Shown piece after piece: positions 6,952 through 7,133 of a stretch of DNA of 7,133 bases. Positions within the stretch are counted from its first letter, which is position 1; the number at the start of each line of letters is the position of its first letter. Below the pieces are notes generated by a model that did no database searches, had not been told where the DNA came from, and worked only from the letters and a program-made list of their open reading frames with translations. This DNA comes from Desulfobacteraceae bacterium. GTDB lineage: Bacteria; Desulfobacterota; DSM-4660; Desulfatiglandales; Desulfatiglandaceae. The stretch covers positions 1 through 7,133 of the forward strand of contig DAOVUP010000078.1 in assembly GCA_030632525.1 (NCBI GenBank), written 5' to 3'. A program made the translations under genes and the position numbers.

Positions 6952-7133
6952 TAACGTTGCATAAAATTTGAGTTCAAAACGCTTTAGATTAGGTCAGCAA
7001 GGGACGATGGGCCATTTTCAAGGTTGAAAGCGTATTGAACATACGGTGAAGTCTTGAAAATGGCCCAGTGTTTCTTGATGGCCTGATATAGAGCGCGCGT
7101 AGCGTTTTTGGGCCAAGGGTTTATGCAATGTTA
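6952..7133. mobile_element. Nested foldback (MITE-like) non-coding element
   Basis: The outer terminal inverted repeat is TAACGTTGCATAAA (6952-6965) against TTTATGCAATGTTA (7120-7133), 13 of 14 bases complementary. A second layer pairs CAAAACGCT (6975-6983) with AGCGTTTTTG (7101-7110), and the core is a perfect 15-bp inverted repeat. The 182 bp hold no reading frame of note, which fits a non-autonomous transposable element or a large extragenic palindrome. It begins 17 bp upstream of the DRTGG-protein start. A target-site duplication cannot be checked because the right boundary coincides with the window end. Confidence 0.7.
7008..7067. repeat. Core 15-bp perfect inverted repeat of the foldback element
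   Basis: TGGGCCATTTTCAAG (7008-7022) is the exact reverse complement of CTTGAAAATGGCCCA (7053-7067). The 30-base loop itself contains a smaller hairpin, CGTAT-TGAAC-ATACG (7031-7045). No T-run follows on either strand, so it does not look like a simple intrinsic terminator. It is the innermost layer of the element spanning 6952-7133. Confidence 0.85.

Overview
This 7.1 kb window comes from a mid-GC, Gram-negative-type bacterium. Gene style and content fit an anaerobic lineage such as Desulfobacterota (former Deltaproteobacteria): AMP-forming acetyl-CoA synthetase, an AcuC-type deacetylase, a Cache/PAS sensor kinase, a BioD-like/DRTGG protein and AT-rich intergenic inverted repeats. The lineage is an inference from general impression; there is no rRNA or other marker here.

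Layout, left to right: (1) the 3' part of acs on the + strand, cut by the window edge; (2) acuC on the - strand, tail-to-tail with acs across 22 bp; (3) a 274-bp gap between acuC and the next gene, holding a promoter candidate for each side and a symmetric inverted repeat built of 7-bp units; (4) a + strand run of three genes: a GNAT-like protein, a 782-aa membrane histidine kinase and a single-domain response regulator; (5) a - strand gene for a degenerate phosphotransacetylase-N-domain-like (BioD-like/DRTGG) protein, ending 3 bp from the response regulator; (6) a 182-bp foldback element whose outer inverted repeat ends on the last base of the window.

The theme is acetyl-CoA/acetate handling and its control. 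Acs makes acetyl-CoA from acetate. In Bacillus subtilis, AcuA (a GNAT) acetylates the Acs lysine that is also visible here, and AcuC removes the acetyl group. Finding acs, an AcuC homologue and a divergent GNAT-like protein together suggests a local on/off switch for Acs. The kinase's extracytoplasmic domain resembles the sCache_2 type, some members of which bind short carboxylates, and the last gene is distantly related to the N-terminal regulatory region of phosphotransacetylase. The link among all these genes is an inference. No complete transposase, CRISPR array, tRNA or rRNA was seen.
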